DNA of 64,000 nucleotides from the NCBI RefSeq assembly GCF_002214805.1, contig NZ_CP019914.1, forward strand, positions 806,001 through 870,000, in the 5' to 3' direction. Under the pieces are notes generated by a model. That model made no database searches. It had not been told where the DNA came from and saw nothing but the letters and a program-made list of their open reading frames with translations. Below are positions 8,288 through 17,083 of the stretch, one piece after another. Every line of letters starts with the position of its first letter. Positions within the stretch are counted from its first letter, which is position 1. A program made the translations under genes and the position numbers. Origin of the DNA: Brachyspira hampsonii. GTDB taxonomy: Bacteria; Spirochaetota; Brachyspiria; Brachyspirales; Brachyspiraceae.

Positions 8288-9784
8288 TTATAATTTATTT
8301 AATCCATTAACATAAGCTCTCAAACTAGCTTCAATAATATCTGTACTTACCGCTCTTCCTATTACAGTTTTATCATTAGAAGCTAACCTTACAATAACCT
8401 CTCCCAAAGCATCTTCACCCTCTGTAATAGCATTAATACTATAATTAACCAATTTAGCCTTATTAGAAGTAATAGAGTCTATAGCCCCGAAAGCCGCATC
8501 AATAGGTCCGTTTCCCTTTCCTATCCCCTCAACAATATTATTCTTACTATCCATAATTGAAACTGTAGCCAAAGAAGATATTGAATTACCGTCATTAACA
8601 ACAAATCCGTTTAATGTATAAATAGGATTTTCTGAATCATTATTACCTATTAATAATGCTTCTATATCTGAGTCAGTAACTATTTTCTTTTTATCAGCTA
8701 GATTTTTGAATTTTATAAATGCTTCCTCTAAAGACTTATCATCAATATCATAACCTAAAGATTCAATTCTGTCTTTGAAAGCATGCTTTCCGGAATGTTT
8801 TCCTAATACCATTTTATTCTGAGGTATTCCTATATCTTCAACATTCATAATCTCATAAGTAGAACGTTCTTTTAATACCCCATGCTGATGAATACCAGCC
8901 TCATGAGCAAAAGCATTGGCACCCACTATAGCCTTATTAGGAGCAACTACCATACCAGAAATAGTAGATAATAATTTTGAAATTTTATAAATGCGTTTTG
9001 TATTAACATCTGTATAAGCATTATAAAAATCTTTTCTAGTTTTAATACCCATTACAATTTCTTCTAAACTAGCATTGCCGGCTCTTTCGCCTATACCATT
9101 AATAGTGCATTCTACCTGAGTAGCTCCAGCTAAAACTGCAGATAAAGAATTAGCTGTACCAAGTCCTAAATCATCATGACAATGCACAGATATATCAACA
9201 TTATCTATACCCTTAACATTCTCTTTTAAATACTTTATTAAATCTGCCATTTCTAAAGGAGTGGTATATCCTACAGTATCAGGAACATTGATTGTAGTAG
9301 CACCGTTTTCTATAGCAGCAGAATAAGCCTGAGCTAAAAATTCTCTATCACTTCTTGAAGCATCTTCAGCAGAAAATTCTATAAACTCAAATTTAGTTTT
9401 AGCATAAGAAACAGATTCTTTTATAGTTTCCAATACCTGCTCTCTGGTCATCTCTAATTTATGCTTTAAATGTATATCGCTAGTAGCTATAAATGTATGA
9501 AGCATCGGATGTTTTGCCTCAGCAAGTGATTCATAAGCCCTATCTATATCTTTTTTATTGCATCTTGCCAAACTAGCTAGTTTAGCATTTTCTACAACTT
9601 TACTTACTTCTCTTATAGCATTAAAGTCATCGTCAGAACATATAGCAAAACCAGCTTCTATGACATCAACGCCTAATTTATCTAATTCGGCTGCCATTTC
9701 TAATTTTTCAGCCAAATTCATAGTACAACCAGGAGACTGCTCTCCGTCTCTTAAAGTAGTATCAAAAATCTTAATCTTTCTCAT
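8288..9784 (-). CDS. leuA: 2-isopropylmalate synthase
   Basis: Condenses acetyl-CoA with 2-oxoisovalerate, the committed step of leucine synthesis. FDTTLRDGEQSPG near the N-terminus is the DRE-TIM metallolyase signature, and VHCHDDLGLGTANSL around 200-214 carries the metal-binding histidines. The C-terminal region (about 390-498) matches the leucine-sensing regulatory domain, so feedback inhibition by leucine is expected. Length 498 is typical. It sits 82 bases after ilvC and is followed by a hairpin that may cause partial termination. Citramalate or homocitrate synthase are alternatives, but the leuCDB neighbours favour LeuA. Confidence 0.95.
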   Translation of the reverse strand: MRKIKIFDTTLRDGEQSPGCTMNLAEKLEMAAELDKLGVDVIEAGFAICSDDDFNAIREVSKVVENAKLASLARCNKKDIDRAYESLAEAKHPMLHTFIATSDIHLKHKLEMTREQVLETIKESVSYAKTKFEFIEFSAEDASRSDREFLAQAYSAAIENGATTINVPDTVGYTTPLEMADLIKYLKENVKGIDNVDISVHCHDDLGLGTANSLSAVLAGATQVECTINGIGERAGNASLEEIVMGIKTRKDFYNAYTDVNTKRIYKISKLLSTISGMVVAPNKAIVGANAFAHEAGIHQHGVLKERSTYEIMNVEDIGIPQNKMVLGKHSGKHAFKDRIESLGYDIDDKSLEEAFIKFKNLADKKKIVTDSDIEALLIGNNDSENPIYTLNGFVVNDGNSISSLATVSIMDSKNNIVEGIGKGNGPIDAAFGAIDSITSNKAKLVNYSINAITEGEDALGEVIVRLASNDKTVIGRAVSTDIIEASLRAYVNGLNKL

Positions 9785-9866
9785 TGTTAAAACCCTTATA
9801 ATAAAACATCATTTATAACTAAAGATGCTTTGGATTATAAAAAATATTTATTATAATATCTATATA

Positions 9867-10880
<1,014 letters not shown>

Positions 10881-10893
10881 TTATTATTTTTTA

Positions 10894-11421
10894 TTAAAAT
10901 TCAAAATTATTGATTATATTCATATCTGGAACATCATCGCCAAGCTGTATAGATGTTACCCCTGTTCTTGAAAGCTCTAATATATTAAAATCTTTTAATG
11001 CTTCTAAATATGCATCTATTACTGAAGCTGAAGCTGTTATTTCTACTGTAATGCTTTTATTTCCAATATAAAGTATAAGTCCGTTATAAGAATTGGTTAT
11101 ATCGCAGGCTTTGCGTCTATTACTATCATTAATTTCTATTTTTACCAAAAGAAAATCTCTTATTATGTTGTTGGAACTATCTATCAAATGTACAGAATGA
11201 ACTTCTATAAGTTTTGAAGTTTGTTTTATAACTTGATTTATATGAGAATCATCTCCCTCTGTAACTATAGTCATTCTTGAAATACTAGGAACACAAGTTG
11301 CAGAACATGTAATAGTTTCTATATTAAACCCTTTTTGACTGAATAATAAAGTTATTCTATTTAATACACCAGTAATATTATCTACAAATAAAACTAAAAC
11401 TCTTCTTTCTTTCTTATCCAT
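10894..11421 (-). CDS. ilvN: Acetolactate synthase small regulatory subunit
   Basis: Regulatory partner of IlvB. The N-terminal ACT domain (about residues 5-80) is recognisable from VLVLFVDNITGVLNRITLLFSQKGFNIETI, split here by description: VDNITGVLNRI then FSQKGFNIETI. It normally binds valine for feedback inhibition. The C-terminal half (about 85-170) is the second domain of the family. Length 175 is typical of IlvN/IlvH. It lies 20 bases after ilvB. The IlvH name would be equally valid. Confidence 0.93.
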   Translation of the reverse strand: MDKKERRVLVLFVDNITGVLNRITLLFSQKGFNIETITCSATCVPSISRMTIVTEGDDSHINQVIKQTSKLIEVHSVHLIDSSNNIIRDFLLVKIEINDSNRRKACDITNSYNGLILYIGNKSITVEITASASVIDAYLEALKDFNILELSRTGVTSIQLGDDVPDMNIINNFEF

Positions 11422-11441
11422 TTTTTTACTCCTGCTATTTA

Positions 11442-13115
11442 TTAATCTACTATTATGTCATCTATAGTTCCGCCGGCTGGTATCATAGGCAAAACTCTTA
11501 AATCTTTATCTATAACACATTCTATCCATACAGGACATTTACATTTTAATGCCTCTTCAAAAGCCGCCTCAAATTCTTTTATAGTTTCACATCGAAAACC
11601 TTTAGCTCCAAAACCTTCGGCCACTTTTACATAATCCATTTTTTTATTTATATCAGTACTTGAATATCTCTTACCATAAAATATAGTCTGCCATTGTCTT
11701 ACCATACCCAATGTACTATTATTAAGTATGATACTTATAACAGGAAGATCATATTCAACGGCAGTAGCCACTTCATTTAAATTCATATAAAAAGAACCGT
11801 CTCCTGTTATATGTATTACTCTTCTATCTGGTTTAGCAACCTGACATCCTAAAGCGGCACCGTATCCGAATCCCATAGTACCTAATCCGCCGCTTGTTAT
11901 GAAACTTCTAGGCTTGGTATGTCTTATATACTGAACAGCCCACATTTGATGCTGACCTACATCTGTAACATAAACAGCTTCATCTTTAGTTTTATCCCCT
12001 ATTATATCCATAACTTTATTTGGATAAATTCCATCTTTATCAGTATTTCTGTCAGAATCTTCTTTCATTTCTTTAGCTTTCAAGTCTGATAAATATTTTA
12101 CCCACTCATCATCATCTACTCTTTTTACTAACTTATTAAATCTATCTAGTACATCATTTAAATCGCCTATTATACTATAATCAACATGAACATTTTTATT
12201 AATTTCGCTTCTATCAATATCTATATGAACCTTTTTAGCAACCCCTCCGAATTTAGAAGTATTTAAAGCAACTCTATCGCTGAATCTTGTACCTACAGCA
12301 AGTATTAAATCAGCTTCATTCATAACTTTATTAGCTGTGGCAGATCCATGCATTCCCAAAAGACCTATATTTAATTTTTCATTATATCCTAATACTCCGG
12401 CTCCCATTAATGTATGCACTGAAGGTATATTAGAATTAATCATAAACGCTCTTAATTTATCGCTTGAATCCTTAGCACCGCCTCCGAAATATATAATAGG
12501 TCTTTTAGATTCATTTATTAATTTTGCAACTAAATCTATAGTCTTCTCATCTTCTGAACTTATTTCTATATGTTTTGGAATAAATTTTTCTCTTTTAGTA
12601 AATTCTGTTTCTGCAAATGTGAAATTTTTTGGTATATCTATTAAAACAGGCCCTTTTCTTCCAGTATTAGCTATTACAAATGCTTTTCTTATGGTGTTTG
12701 CAAGTTCATTAATATCCCTTACAACAAAATTATGTTTAGTTATAGGCATTGTTATTCCGGCAATAAAAACTTCCTGAAATGAATCTTTACCTATTAAACT
12801 TTCCGGAACATTAGCAGTTATTGCAATTAAAGGAACACTGTCCATATAAGCGGTGGCTAAAGGTGTTACCAAATTAGTTGCCCCCGGTCCGCTAGTTGCA
12901 ATTACAACTCCGGTTTTTCCGCTTGCTCTGGCATAACCGTCAGCAGCATGACATGCTCCTGCCTCATCTACAGGCATTATATGTTTTATTTTATCTCTAT
13001 ATTTATAAATAGCATCGTATATAAATAAAGCAGCACCGCCCGGATATCCGAATACTGTATCTACACCTTCTTCTATTAGAACTTCCATTATTATATCAGA
13101 ACCGTTTAACTTCAT
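11442..13115 (-). CDS. ilvB: Acetolactate synthase large subunit
   Basis: Thiamine-diphosphate enzyme making acetolactate or acetohydroxybutyrate, the first common step of branched-chain amino-acid synthesis. The activating glutamate is in VDEAGACHAADGYARASGKTG-like sequence (VDEAGACHAADGYARAS at about 49-65). The ThDP/Mg motif runs from GDGSFYMNLNEV to IILNNSTLGM (about 440-475). The central FAD domain is present. The 557-residue length is normal. A TAAGGAG site precedes the ATG. It is the first structural gene of the operon, 120 bases after the leader ORF. Confidence 0.97.
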   Translation of the reverse strand: MKLNGSDIIMEVLIEEGVDTVFGYPGGAALFIYDAIYKYRDKIKHIMPVDEAGACHAADGYARASGKTGVVIATSGPGATNLVTPLATAYMDSVPLIAITANVPESLIGKDSFQEVFIAGITMPITKHNFVVRDINELANTIRKAFVIANTGRKGPVLIDIPKNFTFAETEFTKREKFIPKHIEISSEDEKTIDLVAKLINESKRPIIYFGGGAKDSSDKLRAFMINSNIPSVHTLMGAGVLGYNEKLNIGLLGMHGSATANKVMNEADLILAVGTRFSDRVALNTSKFGGVAKKVHIDIDRSEINKNVHVDYSIIGDLNDVLDRFNKLVKRVDDDEWVKYLSDLKAKEMKEDSDRNTDKDGIYPNKVMDIIGDKTKDEAVYVTDVGQHQMWAVQYIRHTKPRSFITSGGLGTMGFGYGAALGCQVAKPDRRVIHITGDGSFYMNLNEVATAVEYDLPVISIILNNSTLGMVRQWQTIFYGKRYSSTDINKKMDYVKVAEGFGAKGFRCETIKEFEAAFEEALKCKCPVWIECVIDKDLRVLPMIPAGGTIDDIIVD

Positions 13116-13235
13116 TAAATAACTCCTTATGTTTTATAGCATTTTACTTTTCTTATTAGTATTTCTACTTATAGAAATTTTATTTTTAAATGTATTATAT
13201 TAAATAATGTATTTTATAATAAAAAGATTGTAATA

Positions 13236-13388
13236 TTACAGGATATTGACAAGAATAGAGAGGAGAATGTTTAAGAAAAAAATAGTTTTTGAAGATTTAT
13301 TTTGTTTATAAAAATTAGATGCAGATGCTGGATTTTTTTTCATATCATAAAAAACAGCATTCATGCTATTAATAGATGATGCATTCAT
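13236..13388 (-). CDS. Candidate branched-chain amino-acid leader peptide (ilvL-like)
   Basis: A 50-codon ORF directly upstream of ilvB. The start at 13388 has an excellent AGAAGGAG site six bases before it. The peptide ends FFLNILLSILVNIL and stop: nine of the last twelve residues are Leu, Ile or Val. That terminal stretch uses CTC, CTC, GTC, ATC and CTG, codons that are scarce in the neighbouring genes, where TTA, CTT, ATA and GTA dominate. This is what a translational attenuation leader should look like: ribosomes stalling on scarce charged tRNAs at the control codons. A promoter sits just upstream. I could not find a convincing GC-rich terminator between its stop and ilvB, so the readout could instead be translational. 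Not a known named gene; function is inferred. Confidence 0.6.
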   Translation of the reverse strand: MNASSINSMNAVFYDMKKNPASASNFYKQNKSSKTIFFLNILLSILVNIL

Positions 13389-13417
13389 CTTTATTCTCCT
13401 TCTGATATTTGCTTTAT

Positions 13418-13445
13418 ATTATAATATTTTTGAGTAATATTGCAA
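13418..13445 (-). promoter_or_regulatory. Promoter of the leader-ilv-leu operon
   Basis: On the minus strand TTGCAA (13440-13445) and TATAAT (13418-13423) are spaced by 16 bases. The expected transcript starts about 10-15 bases before the leader ribosome site. Confidence 0.65.
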
Positions 13446-13489
13446 TACTTAAAGTAAATTTTTTTTATCAAGTTTTATGTTAATAAGAA

Positions 13490-13518
13490 TTGACAATATA
13501 AATTATTTTAAGTATACT
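13490..13518 (+). promoter_or_regulatory. Sigma-70-type promoter for the SanA-like gene
   Basis: TTGACA (13490-13495) and TATACT (13513-13518) are spaced by 17 bases, diverging from the ilv operon promoter about 45 bases away. Confidence 0.7.
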
Positions 13519-13544
13519 ATCAAAACAATCATATTGCAGGTTTT

Positions 13545-14378
13545 ATGAAGATAGTAAAGATATTAAAAGATAGATACAAAAATAAAATATTATATATTAA
13601 AAATAATAAAAGAATAATAGAAAATAGAATAGAAAAGAAAAGCTATATATATAAATTTATAAATTATATACTATTCATTTTCATTTCTATTTTAAGTTTT
13701 ATTCCTGAAATTATTATTTTATCTTTAATATGCTCAATAATATTATATTCATCTGTTTCATTATATTCAAAAAGATATATATATTCATCAATAGAAAAAA
13801 TACCATATAATGATGTTGCGTTAGTATTGGGCACAAGCAAGTATATGAACAATGGTAAAATAAATATGTATTTCAAATTCAGAATGGAAGCAGCTTATGA
13901 ATTATATAAAAGCGGAAAAGTGAAATATATACTTGTAAGCGGAGATAACAGATATAAATCATATAATGAACCCAGACAAATGCGTCTTGATTTAATAAAA
14001 TTGGGAGTTAATAAAAATCATATATTTTTGGATTTCGCAGGATTTAGAACTAGAGATTCTATTATAAGAGCAAACAAAGTTTTTGAACTTACTAATTTTA
14101 CAATAGTATCTCAGCCTTTTCATAATGAAAGAGCAATACTAATAGCAAGACAAAAAAATATTAATGCCATAGCCTATAATGCAAATAATGTGAGAAAACT
14201 TTATAGAATAAGACAATTTCCAAGAGAATTAGGGGCAAGGGTTTTAATGTTTATTGATATTTTATTAAACAGACCTCCTAAATTCTATGGGGATGTTATT
14301 AAAATAGAAGAAAGAGAAGATTCTCAAACTAATAAAAGCAATAAAAAAATAGATAAAAATAAAAAATTAAATAATTAA
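13545..14378 (+). CDS. SanA/YdcF-like DUF218 membrane protein
   Basis: A 277-residue protein with one strong membrane segment around residues 35-75 and a DUF218 domain after it (about 88-245). Recognisable segments are VALVLGTSKYMNNGKIN, YILVSGDNRYKSYNEP, DFAGFRTRDSIIRA and VSQPFHNERAI. E. coli SanA affects envelope permeability to vancomycin at high temperature. The domain faces the periplasm in that family. The C-terminus (about 250-277) is a Lys/Asn/Ser-rich tail. The biochemical activity of DUF218 is not settled. It lies 34 bases before gltS and may share its transcript. Confidence 0.85.
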   Translation: MKIVKILKDRYKNKILYIKNNKRIIENRIEKKSYIYKFINYILFIFISILSFIPEIIILSLICSIILYSSVSLYSKRYIYSSIEKIPYNDVALVLGTSKYMNNGKINMYFKFRMEAAYELYKSGKVKYILVSGDNRYKSYNEPRQMRLDLIKLGVNKNHIFLDFAGFRTRDSIIRANKVFELTNFTIVSQPFHNERAILIARQKNINAIAYNANNVRKLYRIRQFPRELGARVLMFIDILLNRPPKFYGDVIKIEEREDSQTNKSNKKIDKNKKLNN

Positions 14379-14412
14379 AAAAATAAAAACATTCATTTTT
14401 AAGGAAACAAAT

Positions 14413-15846
14413 ATGACATCTAAACTATTAACTGAATTACTTCAGTCATTATCTCTATTATCGGTGCTGCTGCTTATAGGAGTTTTTTTAAGGGCTAAAA
14501 TAAAGCTGTTTCAAAAATTATATTTGCCAGCTTCTGTAATAGGAGGCTTTATAGGGCTTTTAATATCTCCTGAAATATTAGGCAAGTTCTCAAACTATTC
14601 TATATCATCAGAATGGATAAGCACTTATTCATTGCTTCCAGGAATATTATCAATACCTATATTTGCCGCAATTCCATTGGGTATGTTTCTAAACGAAACA
14701 AAAAGCATAAAATCACTTTATCCTACAAAAGTTTTAATAGCATTCGGTATATTTCAATGTGCAAGTATGTTTCAATCTGCTATAGGATATGCTGTTAATA
14801 TATTATTTACGAAAATAAATCCGGAAATAGGAATGTACAGAACTTTTGGCTATGAACTTTCAGCCGGATTTGCCGGAGGTCATGGACTTGCTGCAGCTAC
14901 AGGAAAACTTTTAGAAGGTTTTGGAATACCTCAATGGGAGATAGCACAAGGAGTTGCTTTAACTACTGCTACAATAGGGCTTGTCGGAGGAATGATATTT
15001 GGAATCATATTCATTAATATTGCAGTGAGAAGAAATAAGACCAATGTTATAAAAAAAATTATTGATGCTAATGAAGATAGTCAAAATATAAACAAAATAG
15101 ATAAAAATATGGAGCTAGGATACAATAATGATATAAGCAGGCAGGCTAGTTTAGGAAGAGAAACTTTTTTAAGCAGCTCAATAGAAACTATAACTTTTCA
15201 TTTGGCTGTAATATTTGCTGTATGTGGATTAGCTTTTATAGTTTTAAATTTTATAAAAAAATTAAAAATACCGGGATTAGATGTTCTTCCTGTATGGACT
15301 TATTCTATGATTATAATGTTTGCTTTAAATATGATCATAAAAAAATTAAAATTATCTTGGATGGTAGATGCAAAGGTTAAAGCAAAGATAATAGGTACAT
15401 TGAGCGACTTTGCCATAGTATCTGCTATAACAAGTCTGCCTATAAAAGCTATAATACATTATATAGCACCTATAATAGTTATGTGCATAGCAGGTTTTAT
15501 ATTTACTTATTTAATAGTATTTATATTTCATAATATGCTATTTAAAGATGATTATGCATTTGAAAGAGCTATAATTTCATGGGGCACTTTAACAGGAGTT
15601 CTCATAACAGGAATGACTCTTTTAAAAATATGCGATCCTGAATACAAAAGCCCCGCATTAACAGAATTCTCTTTAGGTTTTTCTTTGATGTCTGTAACAG
15701 GTCTTTTAATAGTTCCTATACTCAATACTGTACTTGCTGTAGGCTCCACTTGGGATAATCTTATAACTGCTTTAATAACTTCGGCTATTTATTTGATTAT
15801 GGCATTTGCTGTTTACTTTGTACAGAAAAAATCAGTAAAGCAATGA
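14413..15846 (+). CDS. gltS: Sodium/glutamate symporter
   Basis: An integral membrane protein of 477 residues with two halves of repeated membrane segments, joined by a hydrophilic cytoplasmic loop at about residues 205-250. The sequence SAGFAGGHGLAAATG around 149-163 is the re-entrant glycine-rich motif of the GltS (ESS) family, with a second copy-like region near the C-terminus. The family imports glutamate with sodium. Start chosen at the ATG preceded by AAGGAAAC. A strong terminator hairpin follows the stop, so it ends a transcription unit. Length is about 70 residues more than E. coli GltS, mostly in the loop. Confidence 0.9.
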   Translation: MTSKLLTELLQSLSLLSVLLLIGVFLRAKIKLFQKLYLPASVIGGFIGLLISPEILGKFSNYSISSEWISTYSLLPGILSIPIFAAIPLGMFLNETKSIKSLYPTKVLIAFGIFQCASMFQSAIGYAVNILFTKINPEIGMYRTFGYELSAGFAGGHGLAAATGKLLEGFGIPQWEIAQGVALTTATIGLVGGMIFGIIFINIAVRRNKTNVIKKIIDANEDSQNINKIDKNMELGYNNDISRQASLGRETFLSSSIETITFHLAVIFAVCGLAFIVLNFIKKLKIPGLDVLPVWTYSMIIMFALNMIIKKLKLSWMVDAKVKAKIIGTLSDFAIVSAITSLPIKAIIHYIAPIIVMCIAGFIFTYLIVFIFHNMLFKDDYAFERAIISWGTLTGVLITGMTLLKICDPEYKSPALTEFSLGFSLMSVTGLLIVPILNTVLAVGSTWDNLITALITSAIYLIMAFAVYFVQKKSVKQ

Positions 15847-15870
15847 TAAATTAAAACTTTTAAATATAAA

Positions 15871-15903
15871 AAAGACGAAACTCATATACTGAGCTTCGTC
15901 TTT
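15871..15903. terminator. Bidirectional hairpin terminator
   Basis: AAAGACGAA-A-CTCA (15871-15884) and TGAG-C-TTCGTCTTT (15890-15903) form a stem of 13 pairs with one internal mismatch, between convergent gltS and the cyclophilin gene, with A/T runs on both sides. Confidence 0.85.
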
Positions 15904-15923
15904 ATTATTTACTACTTATAAAA

Positions 15924-16415
15924 TTATTCTACTTCTTTAATATAAACTTTATTCATAGTAGAATTTTCCATAGGGTTGTCATTATGATCTCTTTTTAATG
16001 CCACTATTTTATCAACAGCATCCATACCATCAACAACATTTCCCCAAACTGTATATTGTCCGTCCAAATGAGGAGAATCAGCTACACAAATGAAAAACTG
16101 AGAACCGGCACTGTCAGGATCCTGACTTCTAGCCATAGAACATATTCCTCTTTTATGAGGTTTATTGCTAAACTCAGCAGGAATATTAAATCCCGGACCG
16201 CCTGTACCATGCAAATATCTTTTTGCTGCATCTTTACTTACAGGATCTCCGCCTTGTATCATAAAGTTAGGTATTACTCTATGAAATCTTATTCCATCAT
16301 AAAAGCCTTCATTGGCAAGTTTTTTTATAGCCTCCACATGTTTTGGTGCTATTTCAGGATAGAATTCTATTTCTATAGTACCATAATCGGTTTCAATAAA
16401 TAAATGCTCTTTCAT
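15924..16415 (-). CDS. Cyclophilin-type peptidyl-prolyl isomerase, cytosolic
   Basis: Catalyses cis-trans isomerisation of X-Pro bonds. The 163-residue protein is a bare cyclophilin domain without a signal peptide. GIRFHRVIPNFMIQGGDP (around 40-57) carries the catalytic Arg and the FMxQ motif, and SAGSQFFICVADSPHLDGQ (around 99-117) carries further active-site residues. The usual late Trp appears in QYTVWGNV. It is paired in tandem with the exported cyclophilin just upstream (22-base gap), clearly by duplication of one ancestor. Confidence 0.95.
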   Translation of the reverse strand: MKEHLFIETDYGTIEIEFYPEIAPKHVEAIKKLANEGFYDGIRFHRVIPNFMIQGGDPVSKDAAKRYLHGTGGPGFNIPAEFSNKPHKRGICSMARSQDPDSAGSQFFICVADSPHLDGQYTVWGNVVDGMDAVDKIVALKRDHNDNPMENSTMNKVYIKEVE

Positions 16416-16437
16416 TTTAATTTCCCATTTTCCTTTA

Positions 16438-17013
16438 TTAATTAACTGTTTTTACATAAACTCTATTCATTTTAGCAGGTTCTAAAGGATTATCATTAGC
16501 ATCTCTTTTTAATGCCACTATTTTATCAGCAACATCCATACCGCTAACAACTTCACCCCATACTGTATATTGTCCGTCTAAAAAAGGACTGTCAGCTACA
16601 CAGATAAAGAATTGCGAACCGGCACTATTAATGCTTGTTCCCCTAGCCATAGAGCATATACCTCTTTTATGGGAAACATCATTAAACTCTGCAGGTATTA
16701 CGAAATTAGGACCGCCTGTACCATGCAAAGCTCTGTTAGGCTGCTTGCTTAGAGGGTCTCCTCCTTGTATAATAAAACCCGGTATAACTCTATGAAAAAG
16801 TGTTCCGTCATAAAAGCCTTCATTGGCAAGTTTTTTTATAGCTTCTACATGTTTTGGTGCTTTTTCAGGAAAGAAAGCTATTTCTATAGTACCAAAATTT
16901 GTTTCTATAAAAAGATGCTCTTTTGAAGTTTTCGGCTTTTGTGCTATAAGAACAGTTCCGAATATAATCAGCCCCAACAATGAAATAGTAATGATTTTTA
17001 ATTTTTTACCCAA
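16438..17013 (-). CDS. Cyclophilin-type peptidyl-prolyl isomerase, exported or membrane-anchored
   Basis: Same cyclophilin domain as its downstream neighbour (GTLFHRVIPGFIIQGGDP, SAGSQFFICVADSPFLDGQ), but with about 30 extra N-terminal residues forming a hydrophobic signal peptide or anchor (KIITISLLGLIIFGTVLIA). It should therefore act in the periplasm. Length 191. The two genes are 22 bases apart and presumably co-transcribed, giving one isomerase on each side of the inner membrane. No lipobox cysteine is present. Confidence 0.93.
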   Translation of the reverse strand: MGKKLKIITISLLGLIIFGTVLIAQKPKTSKEHLFIETNFGTIEIAFFPEKAPKHVEAIKKLANEGFYDGTLFHRVIPGFIIQGGDPLSKQPNRALHGTGGPNFVIPAEFNDVSHKRGICSMARGTSINSAGSQFFICVADSPFLDGQYTVWGEVVSGMDVADKIVALKRDANDNPLEPAKMNRVYVKTVN

Positions 17014-17083
17014 AATATGTACCTCTTATATATTATAATAACTTCAATAATATTCGTAATTATTTTCTATAAATTTATTTCTA

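Noticed and set aside
12337-12777. 146-codon plus-strand ORF inside ilvB
   Set aside because: It runs antisense to a certain ilvB gene with no ribosome site; long antisense frames are common over conserved genes in AT-rich genomes.
13116-13235. T-box riboswitch before ilvB
   Set aside because: No T-box sequence (AGGGTGGNACCGCG-like) or specifier loop is visible; the leader peptide explains the region better.
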